Below, piece after piece: positions 46,530 to 56,569 of a stretch of DNA of 64,000 nt. Each line of letters starts with the position of its first letter. Within the stretch, counting starts at the first letter, position 1. The stretch is from Lactarius indigo. Its lineage: Eukaryota > Basidiomycota > Agaricomycetes > Russulales > Russulaceae. Made by a program: the position numbers and the translations under genes. Where the stretch lies: positions 558,001 to 622,000 of the forward strand of contig JAFKAC010000016.1 in NCBI GenBank assembly GCA_025766275.1. The letters are read 5' to 3'. The notes beneath the pieces are model-generated. The model saw only the letters and a program-made list of their open reading frames with translations. It was not told where the DNA came from and did no database searches.

Positions 46530-47302
46530 TGTAGCGGTATGACTTATCGCGACAACTAGACCAAGCAAAATGTAAGTGAACTGACACGGTACACACTCAA
46601 GCCTAACGCAGAGACAAGTCACGCGCCGAACGTACAGGCACAGCGGAGGGTAGACACACGTGAGGACTTTATACAAGTCCAAAGGTCAGGTGATCACGCT
46701 GTGGCACGCTGAGTGGAGAACCAAGAGGACAAGTTAACATTGGAGAAGTAAGGGAAGTACAAGGGAATACGCACCTGAGTGGAGAACCAAGAGGACAAGT
46801 TGGTTCCACTCAGGACGCTACATGAGGGTTTATATACACTACTGCGGCTGAGTTCGAATTACTATGGAACCTTGTTACTAAAGGTATGAGTAATAGTAAT
46901 GAGTCAGACGCTGACGCGTCGTGTCTAATAATAGCGTTATCTATTGTGCTGACTGATGCATAGTCATTAGTGCTGACAGAACAATGACGTGTCCTTATCT
47001 ATGAGTCACAACCCTATGACAACGTAGTCTAGAACTATCTAGAATGTTCCCTGCTTATCGTCCAATGAGAAACTGTTGTACTAATGAGGAAGGTGACCTA
47101 GAGAGGTAACATCCAATAAGGAAGTTACTATCCCAGGGTCACGTGCTTGTGGGTGCACATGTTGGCATCATGTGACTAACCATCTTATCATATCTAATGA
47201 TAAGGACTTGGATGTTTGAGCACAACGTTAGAGACTCATATCTTTACCGAATAAATCCGTAAAAATACGGAAAAATAAGGCGAAAATAGAGCGTCCGTGA
47301 CA
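46530..47302 (-). repeat. 3' LTR of gypsy #2 (773 bp)
   Basis: TGTAGCGGTATG...GTCCGTGACA. Same orientation and length as the 5' LTR. Confidence 0.9.
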
Positions 47303-47314
47303 TCACCCCCCTCC

Positions 47315-50300
47315 TTAAGGGTCGACGTCCGCGTTGGCCAATGTATCCACATGATGAGCTTGCCAAGGTAAGGACGCGTAAATAAGAGCCGCTATTTTTC
47401 TAGGCGCGCCCGGGTTGGAGGAATGGAATTCCTTAACCGCGTCAGGGGCGTGTGCTAGATTTTTAGCCGGTTCCCATGTGTCCTCACCCTCACCGTATCC
47501 TTTCCAACGGACGAGGTATTTAAGAGTACGACCAAAGAGCTTGGAATCTCTTATATGGTCGACTTCGTACTCTTCTTCTCCCTCGACCGTTACTGGATCG
47601 GGTGGTGGAGGCGTGAGCCCATTGACTTTGTTTCCTTTGTAAGGAGAAAGACGGTCTACATGAAATACATCATGGATCCGTAATGCAGGGGGTAGTGCAA
47701 GCTTGTAGTCGACGTCACTTATAACTTTAGTGACTTCAAATGGGCCTAGTTGCTTAGGTCCCAATTTGGACGACTGCTGATGTATCTTTATCTGCTTAGC
47801 TTGCAACCAGACTTTATCCCCGACGTTAAAGGAATATGGCTTAGTCCTTTGTTCTACGTCTGTCTGCATTCGCCTTTTGCTTAGGCGTAGAGCCGCCTCT
47901 GCATCCTTACGTGCTGAAACTAAGTGCTGAAGGCGCTTGTCGAGCGATGGAATACCCGTAGGCCTACCAGCGGGAATAGTGAAGTCAGGCGTAAAGCCGT
48001 ATAGCAGCTCAAAGGGGGTGTGACCCGTGGCTGAGTTGAGTCTACTATTGACTACGAATTCCACTGTAGGAAGCAGGTCTGCCCAATCATCCTGTCTCTT
48101 GCTAATGAACATGCGCAAGTATATTTCAACTTCTTGATTTTTGCGCTCAACCTGTCCATTAGCTTGAGGGTGATAAGCTGTAGTTAGACCTGCGTCTATC
48201 CCAAGTCGCTTATAGAGGGCACGCATGCTTCGCGCTGCAAATTGGGGTCCTCGGTCGCTTATGACTTTGCGAAGGATCCCATGCAGGGGGAAGACTTGCT
48301 CAAAGTAGATGGATGCCACCCCATCAGCCGTAATTTGAGAGGTCACGGGGAACAAATGAATTTGTTTGGTGTAATGATCTACGATGTTTAAGATCATATC
48401 TTTTCCTCGTGACATAGGCAGTGGACCGATTAGATCGATCCCAACTATCTGCCATGGTCCCTCAGGTACTTCTTGAGGCTGAATGGTTGCTTTAGGGTGT
48501 AGATCTTTGCGATATCGTTGGCATCGATCACATCCTTCTACGTATGAGGCAATGAAGCCTGACATGCGTGGCCACCAGTAGTAGCGACTGACTAGCTCTA
48601 TGGTCCCATTCTTTCCAGGGTGTCCGGTAGTGACCGAGTCGTGGCATGACTTAACCACGTCCCTGCGAAGGGCGCGATCATTTGGGACATATAATTTTCC
48701 CCGGTGGTAAACGAAACCATCTTCTTCTTCCCACATTAAGACGCCATCTGTGAGAGCCTTTGGAGCGGTCTTAGATATGCTTTTAAGACCCTCTATGACT
48801 TCGGCTTCTCTAATGGATGCAAGTTTAATGCGACTCCCTAGGGAGTCTGTTTCAGGGACGAAGTGCGCTTTAGCGGCAGCTAGGAAATGCTCAGGTTTTA
48901 ACACCTGGACCTGGCGGTTGTCTTCAGAGTCTCGGACTTGGTCTCGTGAGAAACGGCTTAATGCATCGGCTTGCATAGACTCTCCTTTTTTGTAAGTGAT
49001 TTTGAAGGCGAACCGACTTAAGAATAGGGCCCATCGAGCTTGGCGCCTATTTAAGTCTTTCATGGTTGCCCACCATTCCATATTCTTATGGTCGGTGATC
49101 ACTTCAAAGGGGATGCCTTCGAGGAAGTGTCTCCAGTCCTCTAAGGCGCGGATTAAGCCGAGCATTTCTCTGTCGTAAATCTCATAATTGCGTTCCTCTT
49201 TGCTCATAGACTGTGAGCGATACGCAATAGGGTGCCAGAGACCGTCCGGATATTTCTGAGTTAAAATACCGCCGGTAGCGAATCCAGAAGCATCCACTTC
49301 GACTCTAGTTGGAAGGTTCGGATCGTAAACCTTAAGAATAGGTTCTTGCACGAAACGTTCCTTCAATAGGTCGAAAGCTTTCTGCTGTTCAGACTGCCAT
49401 ATCCAAGGAGTGTCTTTCTTAGTAAGGTCATGAAGGGGTCGGGCAATAGCCGCGAAGTCCTTGATGAACCTTCTATAGAAATTGGCGAACCTGATAAATG
49501 CTCTTACTTCTTTGAGCGTAGTCGGGGTTGGCCACTCCTTTACTGCAGAGACCTTGCCAGGGTCCATCTGCACTTCTCCGGGACGGATAATCATCCCGAG
49601 ATACTCCATTTCTTGCTTCTCAAAATCGCACTTCTCAGGCTTGAGATAGAGGTCGTATTGCTCCAACCGTGTTAACACCTCGCGTACTATCTTGCGATGG
49701 TGTTTTAGATTATTGCTATAGATGAGAATATCATCCATATATACGGCGACCTCTCCTTGTGCGATAAGATCAGCAAAGACGGCGTTCATTAAGGCTTGGA
49801 AGGTGGCGGGGCTATTAGTCATGCCGAAGTACATGACTTTCGGCTCATATAGACCCCTATTGGTAACAATAGCGCCTTTCCATTCGTCGCCTTCTTTGAT
49901 GCGGATGTTATGATATCCCCATCGAACGTCGAATTTAGTGAAGTATTGAGCTCCCTTAAGTCTATTGATAATGTCGGCAGCGAGTGGAAGTGGGTATCGG
50001 TTCTTAATAGTGATTTTGTTAAGACGCCGATAGTCTTGGACCAGACGGAGCTTGCCGTCCTTTTTCTTTATAAAGAACACGGGGGATGCCATTGGTGACT
50101 TAGATGGCACTAAATATCCTTTCCCTATGTGTTCGTCTAAGAATTTGTCCAATTCTACTTGCTCGCTAGGTGACATGGGGTACGTCTTGACCTTCCAGTG
50201 TTTAACTGCATCTGGTTCTAGGTCTATGGTGTGGTCCCATGGCTGATGCTCAGGGAGTCTCTGGGATTCTTCCTCAGAGAAGACTTTTGCGAAGTCACGA

Positions 50301-51202
50301 TAGTGCTCGGGGACCATCTCTTCGAAGGTTTTCTTAGGTTTGGAGGTTATCGCTTTCTCGGCGATCTGCTGAGAGTACGTGAAACCAGCCAGACAGAAAA
50401 CCTCGTCAGAGACCGTGTCTAGCACTTTCTCCACAAGGAGACGGCGGCGTTCCATACGGTTCGCCATAATGCGCGTCACCTCTATCTCTATCTCCGATGC
50501 AGCTATTTCAGCGCTGGAGTTGAGACGCATTGTGCCTTCCTGCCAATTTATATGCGGGTTCCGATGTCTAAGCCAAGGTAACCCCAATATAACTCGTTCT
50601 GGACCTAGTGAAGTGACCATAAAGTCGAACTTTTCTGCACTAGGACCGACTTTGAGAACAAGGGTTACTTTGTGGGTAATACTGCCGGCTTCGTTGAGCG
50701 TCCCATCTATATTATAGAGGGTGATGGGGTGCTCTAATGGAACTTGCAACATCTTGTGGCGGTCAGCGTACTTTTTGTCCAGGAACAACGAAGTTGCTCC
50801 GGAGTCTACCATGGCTGCTACTTTTACAGTACGATGACGTCCTTGTAATTCAACAGAAATATGAAAATGAGATCTGCTATCTTTTGTTTCGGGAATGATA
50901 CATGAAGAAAGTGCTGCATCAGAAATCATCACTTGCGGCACTGCTACAAATTGTGGAGCAATCGGAACACTAATACTATTGTTCATCTCCGAGGCAGATG
51001 TAGATGTAGAATCAGAACAGGAAGCCGAGACATCACTACTATCAACGTTACAGGCAGAAATAAAGTGGTACGTAGGAATTACAGATTGGTCCGAGTCCGA
51101 AACAAGGCGAGATCGTAGGCATATCTTACAACTACACGAGGCCGAGTCAACCGTATCTGTTTTACAGGGGGAGTCCGCAGCTATGACTACCCCTGGATCT
51201 AA
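47315..51202 (-). CDS. pol: Chromovirus pol polyprotein
   Basis: From the first ATG (50986) 1223 residues; the frame is open further up to the gag stop, so pol is probably made as a gag-pol fusion by -1 frameshift at CTTTTTAG (51206-51199). Domains in order: aspartic protease (MVDSGATSLF, about residue 60; LGLPWLRH), reverse transcriptase (DYRRLNK, YMDDILIYS), RNase H (VEVDASGFATGG; TDHKNMEWW), integrase with zinc-binding HHCC (GHPGKNGT, CDRCQRY) and DDE core (VGIDLIGPL, SDRGPQF, HPQANGQVERKNQE), then a chromodomain (EYEVDHIRDSKLFGRTLKYL, VRWKGYGEGEDTWEPAKNL). The chromodomain places it in the chromoviruses and would direct integration towards modified histones. No internal stop seen. Confidence 0.9.
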   Translation of the reverse strand, partial: LDPGVVIAADSPCKTDTVDSASCSCKICLRSRLVSDSDQSVIPTYHFISACNVDSSDVSASCSDSTSTSASEMNNSISVPIAPQFVAVPQVMISDAALSSCIIPETKDSRSHFHISVELQGRHRTVKVAAMVDSGATSLFLDKKYADRHKMLQVPLEHPITLYNIDGTLNEAGSITHKVTLVLKVGPSAEKFDFMVTSLGPERVILGLPWLRHRNPHINWQEGTMRLNSSAEIAASEIEIEVTRIMANRMERRRLLVEKVLDTVSDEVFCLAGFTYSQQIAEKAITSKPKKTFEEMVPEHYRDFAKVFSEEESQRLPEHQPWDHTIDLEPDAVKHWKVKTYPMSPSEQVELDKFLDEHIGKGYLVPSKSPMASPVFFIKKKDGKLRLVQDYRRLNKITIKNRYPLPLAADIINRLKGAQYFTKFDVRWGYHNIRIKEGDEWKGAIVTNRGLYEPKVMYFGMTNSPATFQALMNAVFADLIAQGEVAVYMDDILIYSNNLKHHRKIVREVLTRLEQYDLYLKPEKCDFEKQEMEYLGMIIRPGEVQMDPGKVSAVKEWPTPTTLKEVRAFIRFANFYRRFIKDFAAIARPLHDLTKKDTPWIWQSEQQKAFDLLKERFVQEPILKVYDPNLPTRVEVDASGFATGGILTQKYPDGLWHPIAYRSQSMSKEERNYEIYDREMLGLIRALEDWRHFLEGIPFEVITDHKNMEWWATMKDLNRRQARWALFLSRFAFKITYKKGESMQADALSRFSRDQVRDSEDNRQVQVLKPEHFLAAAKAHFVPETDSLGSRIKLASIREAEVIEGLKSISKTAPKALTDGVLMWEEEDGFVYHRGKLYVPNDRALRRDVVKSCHDSVTTGHPGKNGTIELVSRYYWWPRMSGFIASYVEGCDRCQRYRKDLHPKATIQPQEVPEGPWQIVGIDLIGPLPMSRGKDMILNIVDHYTKQIHLFPVTSQITADGVASIYFEQVFPLHGILRKVISDRGPQFAARSMRALYKRLGIDAGLTTAYHPQANGQVERKNQEVEIYLRMFISKRQDDWADLLPTVEFVVNSRLNSATGHTPFELLYGFTPDFTIPAGRPTGIPSLDKRLQHLVSARKDAEAALRLSKRRMQTDVEQRTKPYSFNVGDKVWLQAKQIKIHQQSSKLGPKQLGPFEVTKVISDVDYKLALPPALRIHDVFHVDRLSPYKGNKVNGLTPPPPDPVTVEGEEEYEVDHIRDSKLFGRTLKYLVRWKGYGEGEDTWEPAKNLAHAPDAVKEFHSSNPGAPRKIAALIYASLPWQAHHVDTLANADVDP

Positions 51203-52425
51203 AAAGCCGCTTTAAGAGCGTTGATTTGCTCTTGTTGGGCTGTGAGCGCCGCCAATAACTTTGCCACGTCTGCCTGGGACGTATTGGCTTTGGGCGGTGC
51301 GGGTTTACTTGATTGGGCGGTCGAAGCCGCCGACTGACTAGAAGAAGGCTGGGAGGGGGTCTCCTCACTACTGGCCGCAGCTTTCGCTTTGGCGGGTTTC
51401 CCCATGAATTTGAGCATGCAGACGGGTGCCCTATGTCCAACCTTTTGACAATGGTGGCACACGTCGCGTTCGTGGTTTCCATCCTTCTTTGAGTGGTCCT
51501 TAGAACCACACCCGTAACACTTGCCTTGCATGTGTTTTTGATAGTCTTGCCGGGTCTTTCCACCAGATGCAGGCTTGCTTGTGCCGGATCCCTGCTGTCG
51601 TGATGCGTCAACTTGCATCGCGTCGGGATCGGACGGCTTGCCTGCAGGCAAGATCGACTGGCTAGACGAACCACCCTTCTTCTCCGAGTCCCTCTGTCTC
51701 AGTCGCTGATCTAGCGATTGTGAGACCTGCTTGAGGTCGTCGAAGTCGACGTGGGCCTTGTCCGTCAAGGCTAAGGCATCTTTTACGCGGTCTGAGAGAC
51801 CATCGTAAAAGCGGGTGCGGAGGTCTGCTTTTGACCATCCAGTCTGTCCAGAGTATTGTTCGAACACGGATCGGTACTCTGCAACCGATCCGCGGCCCTG
51901 TTTTGTCTTCTTCAGTTGCTCCCTTGCTGTTTCTGTAGTGTCGAGGGGCGAAAACCGTCGGTTGAACTCCTTGACGAAATCGTCCCAAGAGCTTCCGAAC
52001 GGAATGTTGTTTGACTGAAGTTGTTCGAGGTAAGGGAGAGCCCATGATTTGGCTTCCCCTTCCATAAGGTTAAGAACCGCCATAATCCAGCGGTCTTCTG
52101 CCCGGAAGTACATGCCCTGGGCCGGGTCCCAGGTGTTCATAGCGTCCTGCTGTGAGCCTGCCCAATTGTGGAAGGCTGCAAGGAAGTGACGGGCATCTGT
52201 AGAGTTGCCTTTCCCATCCCATGCTTTGGGACGGGCCACTACTTCCTTGTGCTTAGGGCTGGGCTTGGCCGCGGTTGCTGAAACCTGTGCGGTCAAGTCC
52301 GTGACCTTTTGTGTAAGTATTCCGACTACCTGGCCTAAATCGCTTATGAGGCGCAGGCAGTCGTTGAGAGTTGGGGGCGGAGCAGGAGCTGTTGGCGTGG
52401 GGGGGGCGGCGGCGGCGGCGGACAT
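51199..52425 (-). CDS. gag: Chromovirus gag
   Basis: 408 residues from ATG 52425. After an Ala/Pro-rich start it has a retrotransposon gag core (ARHFLAAFHNWAG, FGSSWDDFVKEFNRRFSPLD, REQLKKTKQGRGSVAEYRSVF) and two zinc knuckle-like segments (CYGCGSKDHSKKDGNHERDV, CHHCQKVGHRAPVC). It ends KAAF followed by TAG. The frame is open upstream of this ATG as far as about 52690 with a highly charged stretch (FDNWDDFDEDEQLRLIEDRR), so the true start may be further up. Confidence 0.82.
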   Translation of the reverse strand: MSAAAAAPPTPTAPAPPPTLNDCLRLISDLGQVVGILTQKVTDLTAQVSATAAKPSPKHKEVVARPKAWDGKGNSTDARHFLAAFHNWAGSQQDAMNTWDPAQGMYFRAEDRWIMAVLNLMEGEAKSWALPYLEQLQSNNIPFGSSWDDFVKEFNRRFSPLDTTETAREQLKKTKQGRGSVAEYRSVFEQYSGQTGWSKADLRTRFYDGLSDRVKDALALTDKAHVDFDDLKQVSQSLDQRLRQRDSEKKGGSSSQSILPAGKPSDPDAMQVDASRQQGSGTSKPASGGKTRQDYQKHMQGKCYGCGSKDHSKKDGNHERDVCHHCQKVGHRAPVCMLKFMGKPAKAKAAASSEETPSQPSSSQSAASTAQSSKPAPPKANTSQADVAKLLAALTAQQEQINALKAAF

Positions 52426-53230
52426 CCTATCTAACTCGTCTTGTCTTTTTCTTTCCTCGTACTTTCTGATCGACTCCCGTCTGTCTTCGATGAGGCGAAG
52501 CTGTTCGTCTTCGTCGAAGTCGTCCCAGTTGTCGAAGTTCTTGATCCACTCTTTTTCTTCTTTAGAGAGGATCGTTTTGTACTTGGACGTTACTCCGGTG
52601 GGATACTGAGCTTGAGCCTGAGCTGCTCTCTGTTTCCCTTTGGGAGCTATTGTGGGAGTGGACGGACGGGGGGGGAGAAAGTTCGGGGACTAGCGCTGCC
52701 GCGAAGGCGATCAGCTGAGGGACGGTGAAAGGGGTGCCTGCAACGAGGCCGAATGCTCTGTGGAGTTCTAGAAGAGCGAAACGAAAGTCCCTGTCGTAAT
52801 AGATGGCGCGGACGTATGCTTCCGCGTCGTTCTGGGGTTCGCCTTCAAGAGAGAATCTGTAGTGAACTTCTTCACCAGCAAAGACTTCTTGCTGATGAAC
52901 TACAGGAGGTGCGTGGGGGTCGTCAACGAGTGTCTCGTTGGAGGAGGAGTGCGCCGAGTGATAAGAATGCTCCAAGGCTACTGTCGGAGTTGGGGATGCA
53001 AAACGGGGTGAAGGGATCAGGTCAGTGGACGATTGACCTGCTCCCTGAACGTGTAGCGATGCCGAGGCAGAGGCTAAATTTGGAGTGAAGTAAGATCGTG
53101 GGGGTGATGGGGGCGCTGGGACAGGGAGTACTGCTTCCTGTCTCCTCCGAAAGATACGTCGAAGACGTTGACGAACGTTCGCAAATATATGAGGCAGTTT
53201 GAAAATAGAAGGTGGTATAATGTGACGACG
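52426..53230 (-). other. Possible gag N-terminal extension, start unresolved
   Basis: Two overlapping minus-strand frames look protein-like. One is open from about 53250 to 52562 (AGEEVHYRFSLEGEPQNDAE, LLELHRAFGLVAGTPF, Ser-rich end) without an obvious ATG. The other is the charged upstream part of the gag frame. They overlap around an 8-C run at 52670-52677; a one-base length change there, a frameshift or a spliced leader would join them. Confidence 0.45.
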
Positions 53231-53740
53231 TGTTACGACGACCGCGAAGCGCTAAGTCGAAGGTGGTTGGAGAGTCCGATCAAGCAAGACCAATACACAG
53301 TGGTGTTTCACACTGCGCGAGGCTGCGGCGATAACGGAGCACTCAGGAACGGGGTAATGGGTTTGTGCAAGAACACAAGGCTGTCTGCCGCAGTCTCCTC
53401 GACCTGTTGGCTGCCTCTCACGCCGAAGCGCTCTCAAACTTTTCTGTTTACTTCGCGTACAGCTGTCGCAGGCTGGGCCTGGCAGGCTTCTCTTCCACTT
53501 GCAGCTTATCTGGCGTGGTGACCAGTTCTGCAAGCAGTACCCAGGAGCTTTACTGATGACCAGATAAAGTCCTATAGGCAAGCACAATCTATGCCGATTT
53601 TACGGACACTAGAGTTGTACCAAGATAGCGCAGATTCTGCGTACGAAGGTCCACAGGCAAAGAGTGAGGTGTGTGACACAAGGGACTTGTGGTCGTCAAC
53701 CACCTAAAAGAAAAGAGGGAAAACGCCAGTAAGAATGAAG
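53231..53740 (-). other. Leader of gypsy #2
   Basis: Untranslated leader between the possible gag extension and the inverted solo LTR. Short open stretches occur on both strands but no family features are visible. Confidence 0.4.
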
Positions 53741-53745
53741 GGGCG

Positions 53746-54519
53746 TGTCACGGACGCTCTATTTTCGCCTTATTTTTCCGTATTTTTACGGATTTATTCG
53801 GTAAAGATATGAGTCTCTAACGTTGTGCTCAAACATCCAAGTCCTTATCATTAGATATGATAAGATGGTTAGTCACGTGATGCCAACATGTGCACCCACA
53901 AGCACGTGACCCTGGGATAGTAACTTCCTTATCGGTTGTTACCTCTTTAGGTCACTTTCCTCATTAGTATAGTAGTTTCTCATTGGACGATAAGCAGGGA
54001 ACATTCTAGATAGTTCTAGACTACGTTGTCATAAGGTTGTGACTCATAGATAAGGACACGTCATTGTTCTGTCAGCGTTGATGACTGTGCATCAGTCAGC
54101 ACAATAGATAACGCTATTATTAGACACGACGCGTCAGCGCCTGACTCATTACTATTACCATACCTTTTAGTAACAAGGTTCCGTAGTAATTCGAACTCAG
54201 CCGCAGCATAGTATATAAACCCTCATGTAGCGTCCTGAGTGGAACCAACTTGTCCTCTTGGTTCTCCACTCAGGTGCGTATCTTCCTTGTACTTCCCTTA
54301 CCTCTCCAATGTTAACTTGTCCTCTTGGTTCTCCACTCAGCGTGCCACAGCGTGATCACCTGACCTTTGGACTTGTATAAAGTCCTCACGTGTGTCTACC
54401 CTCCGCTGTGCCTGTACGTTCGGCGCGTGACTTGTCTCCGCGTTAGGCTTGAGTGTGTACCGTGTCAGTTCACTTACACTTTGCTTGGTCTAGTTGTCGC
54501 GATAAGTCATACCGCTACA
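53746..54519 (+). repeat. Solo LTR, inverted, inside gypsy #2 leader (774 bp)
   Basis: Starts TGTCACGGACGC and ends CCGCTACA, the reverse of the neighbouring 5' LTR, with GGGCG at 53741-53745 and 54520-54524. It differs from that LTR at a few places (for example GTATCTTCC versus GTATTCCC), so it came from another copy of the same family. Confidence 0.88.
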
Positions 54520-54534
54520 GGGCGTGTGAAGAAG

Positions 54535-54544
54535 AACTTGTCCT
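54535..54544 (-). promoter_or_regulatory. Predicted self-primer binding site (gypsy #2)
   Basis: AGGACAAGTT on the minus strand, 2 nt from the LTR. Exactly complementary to AACTTGTCCT at the predicted mRNA start (54818-54809). Same spacing and logic as in gypsy #1. Confidence 0.6.
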
Positions 54545-54546
54545 AA

Positions 54547-55319
54547 TGTAGCGGTATGACTTATCGCGACAACTAGACCAAGCAAAATGTAAGTGAACTG
54601 ACACGGTACACACTCAAGCCTAACGCAGAGACAAGTCACGCGCCGAACGTACAGGCACAGCGGAGGGTAGACACACGTGAGGACTTTATACAAGTCCAAA
54701 GGTCAGGTGATCACGCTGTGGCACGCTGAGTGGAGAACCAAGAGGACAAGTTAACATTGGAGAAGTAAGGGAAGTACAAGGGAATACGCACCTGAGTGGA
54801 GAACCAAGAGGACAAGTTGGTTCCACTCAGGACGCTACATGAGGGTTTATATACACTACTGCGGCTGAGTTCGAATTACTATGGAACCTTGTTACTAAAG
54901 GTATGAGTAATAGTAATGAGTCAGACGCTGACGCGTCGTGTCTAATAATAGCGTTATCTATTGTGCTGACTGATGCATAGTCATTAGTGCTGACAGAACA
55001 ATGACGTGTCCTTATCTATGAGTCACAACCCTATGACAACGTAGTCTAGAACTATCTAGAATGTTCCCTGCTTATCGTCCAATGAGAAACTGTTGTACTA
55101 ATGAGGAAGGTGACCTAGAGAGGTAACATCCAATAAGGAAGTTACTATCCCAGGGTCACGTGCTTGTGGGTGCACATGTTGGCATCATGTGACTAACCAT
55201 CTTATCATATCTAATGATAAGGACTTGGATGTTTGAGCACAACGTTAGAGACTCATATCTTTACCGAATAAATCCGTAAAAATACGGAAAAATAAGGCGA
55301 AAATAGAGCGTCCGTGACA
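54547..55319 (-). repeat. 5' LTR of gypsy #2 (773 bp)
   Basis: Identical by eye to the 3' LTR at 46530-47302. Contains a direct repeat of AACTTGTCCTCTTGGTTCTC on the minus strand (at 54818 and about 70 nt downstream). Confidence 0.9.
54794..54853 (-). promoter_or_regulatory. LTR promoter core with hairpin (gypsy #2)
   Basis: On the minus strand TATATAAA (54853-54846) is followed about 27 nt later by AACTTGTCCT, the presumed mRNA 5' end, lying in the loop of a hairpin (GAGTGGAACCAA ... TTGGTTCTCCACTC). The layout mirrors that of gypsy #1. Confidence 0.5.
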
Positions 55320-56555
55320 GGTGGAGATAATGCGGCTACAGAGGCTATGTGGGAATGCTGGGGGGCGCTGCCACGTGCTTTGCCTTTCCCTTTTCCTTTG
55401 CCTCGCCCAGATCCTCGTCCTCCGCCCTGCTGATTAGGCTGCTGCTGGGAAGACGGGCCAGGGGCATTGGAAGAGGAAGGCTGTTGCTGCTGCTGACCAC
55501 CCTGCTTCGAAAAGCGAGGGTTATCACGCTTGCGTTTAATGGCAGAGAGTTTCTGCGCGTTATGAGCTCCCTTATGCTGTCCGCGATTAGTTTCAGTTTC
55601 TTTCAAACTGGCCAATAACTATGCCAGAAACTGAAGCAAGTTTGAGATCAGCAGTTGCAACACCGCTACAGATAATGGGAATAAGATTTTCCCATTTCTG
55701 AGGAAGCGCGGACATGGCTATCAAAGCCTGAAGGGGAGGAGATATCGCAAGCGTTGTTTGATTAGGAGCAGTGCCAATAGTAACAGCACCAAGTCGAGAA
55801 AAGGTGGCAGCCATTTTCTCGAAAGTTGCTACTGGGTTTTGGTTCGGATTGAAGCGAATAGAAACTGCTTCTTTAAAGTCCTTGTAAATGCGTGGCAGAG
55901 AGACCGCTCCATAGCGATCTTGGACAGCATCCCAGAGCAATTTGGCAGAGGTGCCAGTAACAGCTTGCTGGATGGCAGGAGAAAGGCGAAGGGTAAGATT
56001 ACCCCTTGCCATTTCATCACTGCGATGCCAGGCAGCTTGAACATTGGTGGTGGCAGTAGTGTCGAGAGGGATAGAACCATCGACATAACCCCAGAGGCCT
56101 TGGGACATGAAGAAGGCTTGCATGGCATTGGACTGGAGGGTCCAGTTAGAGCCATCGAAAACAGAGACAAGAGTAGTTAATTGAGACGACATTGTTGGTA
56201 AATCTGTTGGTTTTATAGTACATCAGTATTTAGAATTTTTCATCATAATACTGAGTGAGATAATAAAACCAGCATTAATCCCTTCGGCTACAGAACATAT
56301 TCTGTAGCAGACATTGGTCTTTGCAGACTACCAATTGTCTATGCCAAAAGAACTGCTCGACCATGTCAACGTTAGACAGTGGGCCAAGTCTATGCACTCC
56401 TCTAGAGTACAATACTGGGTCTGTTAGGAACCAGGGTGCCTCCCGGGGTCTGCTCGCTATTTTCTCGTTACCACTCTGTTCATAGATACAGAGGGTAGGA
56501 GTGCAATACCACCAGGTGCAACTTCGTCTAGAAGTGCAATCGGCAAACCCTGTAA

Positions 56556-56569
56556 CAGGGCCCATAACC
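56556..56569 (-). promoter_or_regulatory. Copia #2 primer-binding site (initiator Met tRNA half)
   Basis: Directly next to the 5' LTR the minus strand reads GGTTATGGGCCCTG. This is complementary, with one mismatch, to the anticodon arm of yeast-type initiator Met tRNA (CAGGGCUCAUAACC), not to its 3' end. Drosophila copia and yeast Ty5 are known to use such a half-tRNA. Confidence 0.6.

Larger units (their letters stand above)
46530..55319 (-). mobile_element. Full-length chromovirus (gypsy #2)
   Basis: LTRs 46530-47302 and 54547-55319 are both 773 bp and appear identical by eye. GGTGG is duplicated at 46525-46529 and 55320-55324. It has intact gag and pol with a C-terminal chromodomain, a polypurine tract (AAGGAGGGGGG, minus strand, by 47303-47317) and a self-primer-type binding site. 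Its leader holds an inverted solo LTR (53746-54519). Identical LTRs mean a very recent insertion. The element may still be mobile apart from the leader insertion and an uncertain gag start. Confidence 0.9.
46107..56192 (-). pseudogene. gag: Copia #2 gag, split by gypsy #2
   Basis: Gag starts at ATG 56192 (MSSQLTTLVSVFDGSNWTLQ), a typical Copia gag N-terminus with YVDGSIPLD and KLLWDAVQDRYG. A +1 frameshift lies near 55595-55615 (after VIGQFERN), after which the frame continues as NRGQHKGAHNAQKLSAIKRK, a Gln/Gly-rich region and SHIASVAALSPP. Gypsy #2 (46530-55319) is inserted there; beyond it the frame resumes (TSHKVIHIGSSG) to a TGA at 46107-46109. Pol follows in the same frame right after the TGA, so gag-pol was probably one reading frame and the TGA is a lesion or a read-through stop. 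Confidence 0.7.
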
